Source: Thioclava dalianensis
Lineage (GTDB): Bacteria > Pseudomonadota > Alphaproteobacteria > Rhodobacterales > Rhodobacteraceae
DNA: 64,000 nucleotides
NCBI RefSeq assembly: GCF_000715505.1
Contig: NZ_JHEH01000006.1
Location: 62,001-126,000, forward strand
Reading direction: 5' to 3'
This document shows, piece by piece, positions 56,342-64,000 of the stretch. The number at the start of each line of letters is the position of its first letter. Position 1 is the stretch's first letter. Below the pieces are notes generated by a model. It worked only from the letters and a program-made list of their open reading frames with translations, did no database searches and was not told the DNA's origin. Both the position numbers and the translations under genes were made by a program.

Positions 56342-56719
56342 GTGTTTGCAACGACTTTGGCCAAAACGGCCTACGCAGATCCCAGCCTGCCGACGCGCAC
56401 CGCGCGCGGTACCGAATTCGAAGTCTTCGCTCGTGTCACGCGCCGCTTGAAACAGGCCGCAGCGGAAGGCGAGACAGGATTTCCCGCGCTCGCGGCCGCC
56501 ATTTACGAGAACCGGAAACTCTGGGCGATCCTTTCCGACGATGTATCTCTGCCGGAAAACGGCTTGCCCGACGATTTGCGCGCGCGCCTCTTCTACCTGG
56601 GGGCCTTTACGCAAGATCACAGCCGTAAGGTGCTTTCGGGAAAGGCGACGGCGGATATCCTCATCGAGATCAATACCTCGATCATGCGCGGCCTTAGACA
56701 GGAACGGGCAGCATCATGA
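56342..56719 (+). CDS. flaF: Flagellar biosynthesis regulator FlaF
   Basis: The 125-residue protein starts at GTG with AAGGA upstream. It has the FlaF features EFEVFARVTRRLKQAA, AAAIYENRKLWAILSDDV and ARLFYLGAFTQDHS. In Caulobacter FlaF is needed for flagellin synthesis or secretion and acts opposite to FlbT. It overlaps flbT by 4 bases. Confidence 0.9.
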   Translation: MFATTLAKTAYADPSLPTRTARGTEFEVFARVTRRLKQAAAEGETGFPALAAAIYENRKLWAILSDDVSLPENGLPDDLRARLFYLGAFTQDHSRKVLSGKATADILIEINTSIMRGLRQERAAS

Positions 56720-57120
56720 GCGGGCTTGTCCTCAAACTCGCTCCCAAGGAGCGGGTCTTGATCAACGGCGCGGTGATCGAGAACGGTGAGCGCAGATCGC
56801 GGCTCGCGATTATGACCCCGAACGCCAATATCCTGCGGCTGCGCGATGCGATCCATCCAGAGGAGGTCAATACCCCCGTGCGGCGGGTGTGCTATATCGC
56901 GCAGCTTGTTTTGTCCGGGGATGCCGATCCGCGAGAGGCACGTCAGCAACTCTTGCGCGGGATCGAGCAGCTGAGTCAGGTTCTGACCGATCACGACAGC
57001 CGAACCCAATTGAATCACGCCAGCCAAGCCGTGCTGGACGGGCAGACCTATCAAGCTCTTAAGGCGCTGCGCAGCCTGTTGCCGCGTGAAGAGCGTCTTT
57101 TTGCCGCCAAGCCACAATGA
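56716..57120 (+). CDS. flbT: Flagellin mRNA regulator FlbT
   Basis: The 134-residue protein has VLKLAPKERVLINGAVIENG, the opening of FlbT, followed by NANILRLRDAI and an RRVCYIAQLVLSGD helix. FlbT represses flagellin translation by binding the flagellin mRNA in Caulobacter. Linked directly to flagellin and flaF, it probably controls the fliC here. It overlaps the next gene by 4 bases. Confidence 0.92.
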   Translation: MSGLVLKLAPKERVLINGAVIENGERRSRLAIMTPNANILRLRDAIHPEEVNTPVRRVCYIAQLVLSGDADPREARQQLLRGIEQLSQVLTDHDSRTQLNHASQAVLDGQTYQALKALRSLLPREERLFAAKPQ

Positions 57121-57935
57121 GCTACCAACCGATCATACCGTTTTCTGGCTATGCGGGGTGGAGCTTTCTCAACCGCACGATGGAAAAGCAGCAGGCCGCG
57201 TTCAACGCCTCGAGCGAGATCCAGCGCAACGAGGACTATTTTCGCGAGAAAATCGGCTCGATCGAGACGGCAGAAGACTTGGTCAATGATCGCCGTTTGT
57301 TGAGTGTTGCGCTTGGCGCCTTCGGATTGGACGAGGATATCAACAACAAGTTCTTTATCCGAAAAGTGCTCGAGGAGGGGTCGCTGGATTCGGAGTCTCT
57401 TGCCAACAAGTTGTCCGACAAGCGCTATCTCAAGCTGACGCAGGCTTTCGGGTTTGGCGATTACGGAATTCCACGCACGGTCCTGTCGGATTTTCCCGAC
57501 GAAATCGTGCAGAAATATGAAAGGCGCCAGTTCGAAGTCGCCGTCGGTGAAACGGACAACAGCCTCAGGATTGCGCTTTCGGTGCAGCGAGACCTGCCGG
57601 AACTGGCTGCGAAAGACAGCAGCGAAAAGACCAAGTGGTATACGATCATCGGCTCACCCGCGATGAGCGAGATGATGCAGACGGCGTTGGGGCTCCCCAA
57701 AAGTATAGGCGCACTTGATGTGGATGCGCAGGTACGGATCTATGCGGAGAAGGCGGATCGGCTTTACGGTTCGACCGATCCCGCTCAGTTCGCCGAGCCC
57801 GACACGCTCAAACAATTGACGCGTGACTATTTTCTGCGTTCGCAACTCACTACCGGAACGACAATCACGGCCGGCAACGCAGCCCTGAGCTTGCTTCAAG
57901 GCGCGCAGCAGAACCGATTGTCGCTGTTGCTCTGA
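57117..57935 (+). CDS. DUF1217 family flagellar-associated protein
   Basis: The 272-residue protein has YAGWSFLNRTMEKQQAAFNA at the start, AEDLVNDRRLLSVALGAFGL, and YLKLTQAFGFGDYG in the middle, the DUF1217 repeat blocks. These proteins occur in flagellar clusters of Rhodobacterales and Rhizobiales, and their function is not established. It overlaps flbT by 4 bases and is the last gene of the flagellin unit. No signal peptide is visible. Confidence 0.85.
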   Translation: MSYQPIIPFSGYAGWSFLNRTMEKQQAAFNASSEIQRNEDYFREKIGSIETAEDLVNDRRLLSVALGAFGLDEDINNKFFIRKVLEEGSLDSESLANKLSDKRYLKLTQAFGFGDYGIPRTVLSDFPDEIVQKYERRQFEVAVGETDNSLRIALSVQRDLPELAAKDSSEKTKWYTIIGSPAMSEMMQTALGLPKSIGALDVDAQVRIYAEKADRLYGSTDPAQFAEPDTLKQLTRDYFLRSQLTTGTTITAGNAALSLLQGAQQNRLSLLL

Positions 57936-57950
57936 CGCACCTGCCGCGCG

Positions 57951-58940
57951 TCAGCCAAAGCCCGGGGCGAGACGCATTTCTCCGGTGATCAGGCCGCGCC
58001 AGTTCTTCTGTGCACCGCTCAGGCGTTTTTCGACGACGGGATGATTCCGGTCGAGCACACCGAGCCGGATGAGAAGGGCTGTGATTGCCGCCTCTGCGCC
58101 GCGCGTTCCGCCATCGACGATTTTCAGCGCGATGCCGCGCTTTTGCTCTGGCAAGATTGCGACATAAACGGCTTCTGCACCGGTTTTAACGGCCACGCGT
58201 CCGCCCATTGCGCGCATCAGTTCGGTGCAGGCGCGCCCTTCACCGGCGACCAGCTCGGGGAAGCTGGCCATCGCGCGGGTCAGACGGGCGGCGGCGCGCT
58301 CGCGCGTCGACCCCTCGGGATTGGCTGCGGCAAAAAGCTGCATCGCCCGCGCCAGTCCGGTCACGGTCGTTGCGAAATTCGGGGCCGAGCAGCCATCGAT
58401 CCCGAACCCGGGCGAGGTCACATCTGTCACTTCCTCGAAGGTGGTCTTGATGGATTGCTGGATCGGGTGGCTGACCTCGACATATTCCGAGCCGCCGCCA
58501 ATATGCTGATTGAGCGTCAGAAATCCGACATGCTTGCCCGAGCAATTGTTGTGCAACTGGCAGGGGGCCTCGTCAGAACAGGTCAGGCGCTTTTTCTCGT
58601 CGGGATCTTGCGGCATATGCGCGCCACAGCGCAGATCCTGCTCGTGCAGACCCAGATGCGCGAGCCATTGCGCGGCGGAATCGCGGTGCAGTGCTGCACC
58701 GCTATGGCTGGCACAGGCGAAGGCCAGATGGCTTTCGCTCAGCCCCGCCGCATCGGCGGCCCCGCTTTCCAGCAGCGGCAGCGCCTGGATCATCTTGACA
58801 GAGGAGCGCGGAAAAATCACCGCTTCCGGGTCACCCCAAGCCAGTTCGATCCCGCCCGGGCCAAACACAACCGCGTGCCCGGTATGCACGGATTCGCGGA
58901 TCCCGCCGCGCCACAATTCGATCATCGGTACAGCCGTCAT
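57951..58940 (-). CDS. L-asparaginase, Rhizobium etli AnsA (class 3) type
   Basis: The 329-residue protein has the family's serine-lysine sites: FPRSSVKMIQALP (S-x-x-K) and ACASHSGAALH, then HNNCSGKHVG and GIDGCSAPNFA. These match the PF06089 asparaginase family, unrelated to the E. coli enzymes. It should hydrolyse asparagine to aspartate and ammonia in the cytoplasm. It converges with the flagellar unit and no operon partner is seen. Confidence 0.88.
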   Translation of the reverse strand: MTAVPMIELWRGGIRESVHTGHAVVFGPGGIELAWGDPEAVIFPRSSVKMIQALPLLESGAADAAGLSESHLAFACASHSGAALHRDSAAQWLAHLGLHEQDLRCGAHMPQDPDEKKRLTCSDEAPCQLHNNCSGKHVGFLTLNQHIGGGSEYVEVSHPIQQSIKTTFEEVTDVTSPGFGIDGCSAPNFATTVTGLARAMQLFAAANPEGSTRERAAARLTRAMASFPELVAGEGRACTELMRAMGGRVAVKTGAEAVYVAILPEQKRGIALKIVDGGTRGAEAAITALLIRLGVLDRNHPVVEKRLSGAQKNWRGLITGEMRLAPGFG

Positions 58941-59104
58941 CTGTTTGCTCCTTCACATGCGCGATTTCTCGCCGTCCGGGGGTTTTCCCTCTAGGCATTT
59001 ATGGGTTAAACAGGTGTTATCGAGAGGAAAAGGCATCCGCCAGAAAGAAAAGGGTGATCAGCCCGGGCGATGCAGAGGCAAAACCGCAGCTGGAGGCTGT
59101 CAGC

Positions 59105-59626
59105 ATGAATAATATGTGTCTTCGGATCGCGACCGTTGCTGCGCTCACATTCGGGGTGAGCCAGAGCGTCGCGGCACAGGAAAGTACCAACCGCGTTGCC
59201 GCCGAGACTGACTGGAGTGTCTTCGTTGATGATGGCCCCAAGGAATGCTGGGGTGTCTCAAAGCCGAAGAAGACGGTGAATACGAAAGATGGCAAGGTCG
59301 TTCAGGTGCGCCGTGGCGATATCTTGCTTTTCGTGACCTATCGCCCCGGAAAAGCGCCGGAAATCTCGTTCCGGGGTGGCTATCCCTTCGAGGATGGCTC
59401 GACCGTGGATCTTGAGGTAGGTGGCACGACGTTTACGCTGTTTACCGATGGCGAAGGGGCTTGGGCAGGCTCTCCCGAGGAGGATGCCAAGGTGATCGCG
59501 GCGCTGAAGGCGGGCAGCGATGTGTCGCTGACCGGCCATTCGAGCCGGGGCACGCAAACCAAAGACACCTTCTCGCTCATGGGCTTCACGGCGGCCACGG
59601 ATGAGGCGCAATCGCGCTGCAAGTGA
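59105..59626 (+). CDS. Invasion-associated locus B (IalB) family periplasmic protein
   Basis: The 173-residue protein starts MNNMCLRIATVAALTFGVSQ with a signal peptide cut near VAAQE. A mature domain follows with DWSVFVDDGPKECWGVSKPK and a C-terminal MGFTAATDEAQSRC. The two cysteines probably form a disulfide. IalB-like proteins are common in alphaproteobacterial periplasms; the name comes from Bartonella and does not imply virulence. A strong terminator follows. Confidence 0.85.
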   Translation: MNNMCLRIATVAALTFGVSQSVAAQESTNRVAAETDWSVFVDDGPKECWGVSKPKKTVNTKDGKVVQVRRGDILLFVTYRPGKAPEISFRGGYPFEDGSTVDLEVGGTTFTLFTDGEGAWAGSPEEDAKVIAALKAGSDVSLTGHSSRGTQTKDTFSLMGFTAATDEAQSRCK

Positions 59627-59647
59627 GCCAGCCAGATCCAGAAGATG

Positions 59648-59681
59648 CGCCCTGACGGATCCGTCAGGGCGTTATTTTTTT
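59648..59681 (+). terminator. Rho-independent terminator after the IalB-family gene
   Basis: A perfect 24-base palindrome (CGCCCTGACGGA with TCCGTCAGGGCG) followed by TTATTTTTTT, 21 bases after the stop codon. Confidence 0.88.
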
Positions 59682-59747
59682 GGATTTTCTCTACACGCGC
59701 AGGGGTAAATCCCCTATATGAGGCGCTTGATTCCAAGGAAATGCGTC

Positions 59748-60929
59748 ATGACCCAGCCGAATGCACCGATCACGCAAGACGTGCACACGATCCCTCGCAA
59801 ACTGCCCCAAGGTGGCAAGGTGAACCTTGTCGGCCTGACACGGGAGCAATTGCGCACGGCTCTGATGGAGGCCGGCACGCCTGAGAAACAGGCCAAGATG
59901 CGCGTTGGGCAGGTCTGGCAGTGGATCTATCACTGGGGGGTGCGCGACTTCGCCCTGATGACGAACCTCGCCAAAGACTATCGCGCGATGCTTGAGGCGA
60001 CGTTCGAGATTGCCTTGCCGGAGATCGTCTCCAAGCAGGTCTCCGAGGATGGTACGCGCAAATATCTGCTGCGTATCGCGGGCGGGCATGAGGTCGAGGC
60101 CGTTTATATCCCGGAGGAGACGCGCGGCACGCTGTGCATTTCCAGTCAGGTCGGCTGCACGCTGACCTGTTCGTTCTGTCACACGGGCACGCAGAAGCTG
60201 GTGCGTAACCTGACGCCGGGCGAGATCGTCGGTCAGGTCATGGTTGCGCGGGACGATCTGGGCGAATGGCCCGAGCAGAACAGCCCCCGCAATGAGACGC
60301 GGCTTGTGAGCAATGTCGTTCTGATGGGCATGGGCGAGCCGCTTTATAACTTTGAGAATGTCCGCGACGCGATGAAGGTCGTGATGGACAATGAGGGGCT
60401 GAGCCTGTCGCGTCGCCGCATCACGCTCTCGACTTCGGGCGTTGTCCCCGAGATTGCCAAGACCGCTGAAGAGATCGGTTGTCTGCTGGCGGTGTCGTTC
60501 CATGCGACGACCGATGAGGTGCGCAATCAGCTTGTTCCGATCAACAAGCGTTGGAACATCGAGACGCTTCTGGGCGCGCTGCGTGAGTATCCGCGCCTGT
60601 CCAATTCCGAGCGGATCACCTTTGAATATGTCATGCTCAAGGGTGTGAATGACAGCGACGAGGATGCGCGCCGTCTGGTCCGTCTGATCCGTGGCATCCC
60701 CGCCAAGATCAACTTGATCCCGTTCAACGAATGGCCCGGCGCGCCCTATGAGCGCTCGGATTGGGAGCGGATCGAGAGCTTTGCCGATATCGTCTACAAG
60801 GCCGGATACGCCAGCCCGATCCGCACGCCGCGCGGCGAAGATATCATGGCGGCCTGTGGGCAGCTCAAATCGGCCACCGAGCGGTCGCGCAAGTCGCGTG
60901 CTGAAATTCAGGCGGAGGCGGGGATTTAA
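59748..60929 (+). CDS. rlmN: Dual-specificity RNA methyltransferase RlmN
   Basis: The 393-residue radical-SAM enzyme has the CX3CX2C motif in [42 protein letters not shown] and [12 protein letters not shown]-terminal cysteine in AACGQL is the methyl-carrying residue. It methylates A2503 of 23S rRNA and A37 of some tRNAs. The ATG at 59748 has AAGGA upstream; an earlier in-frame codon at 59718 is less likely. Confidence 0.96.
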   Translation: MTQPNAPITQDVHTIPRKLPQGGKVNLVGLTREQLRTALMEAGTPEKQAKMRVGQVWQWIYHWGVRDFALMTNLAKDYRAMLEATFEIALPEIVSKQVSEDGTRKYLLRIAGGHEVEAVYIPEETRGTLCISSQVGCTLTCSFCHTGTQKLVRNLTPGEIVGQVMVARDDLGEWPEQNSPRNETRLVSNVVLMGMGEPLYNFENVRDAMKVVMDNEGLSLSRRRITLSTSGVVPEIAKTAEEIGCLLAVSFHATTDEVRNQLVPINKRWNIETLLGALREYPRLSNSERITFEYVMLKGVNDSDEDARRLVRLIRGIPAKINLIPFNEWPGAPYERSDWERIESFADIVYKAGYASPIRTPRGEDIMAACGQLKSATERSRKSRAEIQAEAGI

Positions 60930-60993
60930 CGGAACCTTCGCGCATTACATGGCATTGCCTCTGCAACGGGACGACACCTGAACTGGAGAGACC

Positions 60994-61953
60994 ATGACGC
61001 GAGAGGCCATCGCCCCGCTTCCCAAGCCGAAGAATGCGCAAGGCGCTCCGCGCAAGACCGGCGTGGAGGTCGAACTGTCTGGTCTTACAGAGGCTCAGAT
61101 CGCGCGGCTCGCGGTCCAGGCCATGGGTGGCGAGGCGCAGCAAAGCTCGGGGAATGACTGGGAGGTCAGCGGCAGCGCGATCGGCGATCTCCAGATCTAT
61201 CTCGACATTTTTCTGCGCAAGGAAGCGGATAGCGCCTTCAAGGACTTGAGCTTGCGGATAGGGCGCGAGGTCATTCCGGTTGAGATCGTGACGGCGCCTT
61301 TGGATCGCGAAGGGCTTTTTCAACTCTCTGATTTTCTTGATTTGCTGCGCAGCGAAGGGGCCGAGGGAACTGGCAGCTCGCTGCTGTTTGGCTTCGGGCT
61401 GCATCTGAACCCAGAGATCGCCAGCGCGCAGGATTGCGATGTCGTGCGCCCGCTTCTGGCCTATGCGCTGATCGAGGAATGGATGCGTGACGCGCAGCCG
61501 ATCGAGCGCACCCGTGAGCTGTTGCCCTTCACAGCCCCCTATCCCAAGAAGCTGATTTCTGAGCTGGCGCGCCTTGGTCCGGATGCGAGCCTCGAGCAAG
61601 TCATTCATGCCTATCGCGGAGTGACGCTGTCGCGCAATCACGGGCTCGACATGCTGCCAATTTTTGTGGAGCTGCGCCCGGATCTGATCGCGGCATCGGA
61701 GGGCAAGGGGGGCACTGTCTCGCCGCGGCCAGCATTTCACTTCCGGTTGCCCGATTGTCGGATCGACGATCCCGATTGGTCGCTCGATACGGAGTGGCGC
61801 CGCTGGTGGCTGGTCGAGAGCATCGCGGCTGACACGCATCTGCTTGAAGACCTGTGCCGCGAATGGCTTGCAGAGCAAGAGGGCGTGCATCTCTTTGGCA
61901 CCCGTTGGGTCAAACGCTGCGCCACGCTGCTCGAGGGCACCGGGCTGGCATGA
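60994..61953 (+). CDS. Amidoligase family protein
   Basis: The 319-residue protein opens with TGVEVELSGLTEAQIARLAV, the opening motif of the amidoligase family (PF12224), a glutamine-synthetase-like fold. FGFGLHLNPEIAS and YLDIFLRKEADSAF add the expected acidic/metal and substrate blocks. Amidoligases are predicted to form amide bonds with ATP. It overlaps the next gene, a class I glutamine amidotransferase, by ATGA, a pairing reported as recurrent for this family. Substrate and product are unknown. It follows rlmN by 64 bases and ends before a convergent LOG gene. Confidence 0.8.
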   Translation: MTREAIAPLPKPKNAQGAPRKTGVEVELSGLTEAQIARLAVQAMGGEAQQSSGNDWEVSGSAIGDLQIYLDIFLRKEADSAFKDLSLRIGREVIPVEIVTAPLDREGLFQLSDFLDLLRSEGAEGTGSSLLFGFGLHLNPEIASAQDCDVVRPLLAYALIEEWMRDAQPIERTRELLPFTAPYPKKLISELARLGPDASLEQVIHAYRGVTLSRNHGLDMLPIFVELRPDLIAASEGKGGTVSPRPAFHFRLPDCRIDDPDWSLDTEWRRWWLVESIAADTHLLEDLCREWLAEQEGVHLFGTRWVKRCATLLEGTGLA

Positions 61954-62666
61954 GGCCACTGATCGGCATATCGACCTCGCGCCGCACCGGATGGCGGGTC
62001 TATCCCTTTATCGCGCTGGGGGTCTGGCTGGCGGGCGGGCGCTCGCGCCGTTGGCAGGCCGGAAAGCGTGCCGAAGTCACCAATGTTGATGGAGTCATCG
62101 TGGGGGGCGGCGACGATATTTCGCCCGAGCTATATGGTGGCGAGCTGGTGGCGACCGCCGTGCTCGACCCCGATCGCGACGCGCTGGAGCGTTGCCTCGT
62201 TGAGGAGGCGATGACGCAAGGTAAGCCGGTGTTGGGGATTTGTCGCGGGGCGCAGATGCTCAACGTCGCGCTGGGCGGCAATCTCTATCAAGACGCTTAT
62301 GCGCATTACGGCGCGCGCAAGCATTCCACTATTCTGCCCAAGAAGGATGTCGTGGTCGAACCCGACACGCGGTTGGCCGCGCTGGCCGGGACCGAGCCGA
62401 TGCGGGTCAACGCGCTGCACAGCCAAGCGGTGGACCGTCTGGGCGCGGGGCTGCGGGTGGCGGCACGCGACACGTCAGGAATGGTGCAGGCGGTCGAGCG
62501 GGTGGAAGAGCCCTTTGCGTTGGGCGTCCAGTGGCACCCGGAATACCTGACCTATGCGCATCGCCAGCGCGCGCTGTTTCGCGCGCTGGTGGCTGCGGCA
62601 CGCGCGCAGGCTCAGCACCGCGCGCAATTGCCCGAAGTCAGCGCGACGGCTCAGCAGCTCTCGTAA
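61950..62666 (+). CDS. Class I glutamine amidotransferase (peptidase C26, gamma-glutamyl hydrolase-like), partner of the amidoligase
   Basis: The 238-residue protein has the GATase nucleophile elbow VLGICRGAQMLNVALGG with catalytic Cys, GVIVGGGDDISPELYGG upstream, and the catalytic His/Glu in GVQWHPEY. This is the PuuD/C26 group that cleaves gamma-glutamyl amides. Its ATG overlaps the amidoligase stop, so both are translated together. It could release an amine or trim the amidoligase product, or supply ammonia. The end overlaps the convergent LOG gene by 16 bases. Confidence 0.85.
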   Translation: MRPLIGISTSRRTGWRVYPFIALGVWLAGGRSRRWQAGKRAEVTNVDGVIVGGGDDISPELYGGELVATAVLDPDRDALERCLVEEAMTQGKPVLGICRGAQMLNVALGGNLYQDAYAHYGARKHSTILPKKDVVVEPDTRLAALAGTEPMRVNALHSQAVDRLGAGLRVAARDTSGMVQAVERVEEPFALGVQWHPEYLTYAHRQRALFRALVAAARAQAQHRAQLPEVSATAQQLS

Positions 62667-63472
62667 TCCCAGCTGTCGATGATCTTCACGGCCTCATCGG
62701 CGGTGTCCACAAAGCTCACCAGATCGAGATCCTCGGGCGAGATCGTGCCTGCCTCCTTTAGGCGCTCCCAGTTGATGATCTCGCTCCAGAACTCCTTGCC
62801 AAAGAGGATGAAGGGGATCTTGTCCATCCGCTTGGTCTGGATCAGCGTGAGCGCCTCGAACATCTCATCGAGCGTGCCGAAGCCGCCCGGAAAGACCGTG
62901 ACGGCCTTGGCGCGCATCAGGAAATGCATCTTGCGGATGGCGAAATAGTGGAAGTTGAAGCTCAGATCCGGGGTGACGAATTCATTGGGTGCCTGTTCAT
63001 GCGGAAGCACGATGTTGAGCCCGATGGACTGGCCGCCCGCTTCATGCGCGCCGCGATTGCCCGCCTCCATCACGCCGGGTCCGCCGCCGGTGCAGATGAC
63101 ATTCTCACGCCCGTAATTCTGCATCGAGCGTTCGGTCATGATCTGAGCAAATTTGCGCGCCTCTTCATAAAAGCGCGTCAACTCGGCGAGATAGGGCGTG
63201 CGGGCCTGATCCTTGTTCTCGGGCGCAGGGATGCGCGCGCCGCCAAACATCACGATGGTGCTCTCGATGCCGCGCTCGTCCATGATCAGCTCGGGTTTGA
63301 GCAGCTCAAGCTGAAGGCGCACCGGGCGCAGCTCGTCGCGCATCAGGAAATCGGTGTCGGTAAAGGCCAGCCGATAGGCCGGGGCGCGCGTCTGCGGCGT
63401 ATCGGGAATCCGGTCTGCGGCGGCGGCGTCTTCTTGGCTGTCGCGGAAGGCGTGGCGGCGATCGTCTCTCAT
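62651..63472 (-). CDS. LOG family protein (nucleotide phosphoribohydrolase-like)
   Basis: The 273-residue protein has the LOG family signatures ICTGGGPGVMEAGNRGA and the PGGFGTLDEMFE motif, both with catalytic residues. A substrate-phosphate block (IVMFGGARIP) precedes them. LOG enzymes release cytokinin or other bases from 5'-monophosphates; in bacteria without cytokinin signalling the role is often nucleotide salvage. The start at 63472 has AGGA upstream; earlier in-frame starts (63487, 63508) would add 5 and 12 residues. It diverges from dapD. Confidence 0.85.
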   Translation of the reverse strand: MRDDRRHAFRDSQEDAAAADRIPDTPQTRAPAYRLAFTDTDFLMRDELRPVRLQLELLKPELIMDERGIESTIVMFGGARIPAPENKDQARTPYLAELTRFYEEARKFAQIMTERSMQNYGRENVICTGGGPGVMEAGNRGAHEAGGQSIGLNIVLPHEQAPNEFVTPDLSFNFHYFAIRKMHFLMRAKAVTVFPGGFGTLDEMFEALTLIQTKRMDKIPFILFGKEFWSEIINWERLKEAGTISPEDLDLVSFVDTADEAVKIIDSWDYESC

Positions 63473-63553
63473 GATGGTCCTGCTCATTGCGCGTTGGGCT
63501 TTGACCAACTATAGCCAGAACGCAATAAAGGCCACCTGAAAGAGGAAATTCCC

Positions 63554-64000
63554 ATGTCCAATGCCGCGTTGGAAACTGCCATTGAAGCCGCGTGGGACGC
63601 GCGCGACACGATCACGCCCGCAACCACCGGGGAAACGCGCGAAGCGATCGAGGATACGCTGAATGCACTCGACAGCGGCGCGCTGCGCGTGGCCGAGCGT
63701 CAGGACAATGGCGACTGGAAGGTCAATCAATGGGCCAAGAAGGCGGTGTTGCTGGGCTTCCGTCTCAAGGACATGGAAATTCAGGATGGCGGTCCGCAGG
63801 GCGGCGGCTGGTGGGACAAGGTGGACAGCAAGTTCGCCGGTTGGGGTGAGAACCAGTGGAAGGCTGCGGGCTTCCGCGCCGTGCCGAACTGTATCGTGCG
63901 CCGCTCGGCTTTCATCGCCAAGGGCGTGGTGCTGATGCCTTCCTTCGTCAATCTCGGCGCCTATGTCGATGAGGGCACGATGGTCGACACTTGGGCGACG
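63554..64000 (+). CDS. dapD: Tetrahydrodipicolinate N-succinyltransferase (DapD), cut by the window end
   Basis: The 149 residues seen open [20 protein letters not shown], contain [15 protein letters not shown], and reach [20 protein letters not shown], the start of the left-handed beta-helix of DapD. It makes N-succinyl-amino-ketopimelate in lysine and diaminopimelate synthesis. AGAGGAAATTCCC precedes the ATG. The remaining part of about 275 residues lies beyond the window. Confidence 0.93.
   Translation, partial: MSNAALETAIEAAWDARDTITPATTGETREAIEDTLNALDSGALRVAERQDNGDWKVNQWAKKAVLLGFRLKDMEIQDGGPQGGGWWDKVDSKFAGWGENQWKAAGFRAVPNCIVRRSAFIAKGVVLMPSFVNLGAYVDEGTMVDTWAT

Overview
The window looks like a chromosomal segment of a GC-rich, flagellated alphaproteobacterium of the Rhodobacteraceae type. 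This is inferred from protein families (FlaF/FlbT flagellin regulators, EcfG-type stress promoters, a BioR-like biotin regulator, tripartite tricarboxylate transporters) and from the gene order rpsT-dnaA-dnaN-recF-gyrB. No species call can be made from sequence reading alone.

Layout. (1) 1-2985 is a small general-stress island: AI-2E family permease (partial), CsbD, a holin-like/DUF3618 pair and DUF1328. Each transcription unit is preceded by a GGAAC-N16/17-(C/A)GTT element typical of the alphaproteobacterial sigma factor EcfG. (2) 3063-8187 holds a class I fructose-1,6-bisphosphatase, an M19 dipeptidase and a FecBCD-type iron/siderophore ABC importer. (3) 8482-11088 is mprF. (4) 11288-18293 is a quinate/shikimate-type catabolic module: LysR regulator, tctCBA importer, a shikimate dehydrogenase-like gene and a 3-dehydroshikimate dehydratase/HPPD-like fusion. 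Two near-identical operator-like sites lie at the two ends of the regulator gene. (5) 18552-24311 is a catabolic-looking cluster of unknown substrate: flavin monooxygenase, RidA, DUF1028, LysR, M20 peptidase and a Rieske oxygenase. (6) 24333-28607 is a gene graveyard. It holds a kinase with its catalytic core deleted, a response regulator that lost its start codon and carries a nonsense codon and frameshifts, fused scraps of tctC/tctA and of a PrpF-like isomerase, and a frameshifted AbrB-type permease. One intact D-2-hydroxyacid dehydrogenase sits inside it. (7) 28712-31840 is a GntR regulator with tcuAB (tricarballylate/citrate oxidation), followed by a trpS fragment. (8) 32624-38543 is a complete biotin operon bioB-F-D-A-G-C with a GntR gene (BioR candidate) at its 3' end and two BioR-box-like sites upstream of bioB. 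(9) 39183-47215 is the replication block gyrB, lysE-like, VOC, recF, dnaN, dnaA, rpsT. (10) 47412-51492 holds enoyl-CoA hydratase, mutM, ubiE and ubiB. (11) 51489-57935 is a flagellar segment: flgD, fliK, rod-binding protein, FlgN-like chaperone, flagellin, flaF, flbT, DUF1217. (12) 57951-64000 holds asparaginase, an IalB-family protein, rlmN, an amidoligase plus class I glutamine amidotransferase pair, a LOG-family protein and the start of dapD.

The parts most likely to hold undescribed biology are the amidoligase/amidotransferase pair (60994-62666) and the Rieske/RidA/DUF1028/M20/flavoprotein cluster. The decayed locus is the clearest sign of recent gene loss. Its decay state (tctC, tctA, tctDE and prpF remnants next to tcuAB) suggests loss of a tricarboxylate uptake system beside the enzymes that would have used its substrate. 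All functions are inferred from protein motifs read by eye; no database search was possible.
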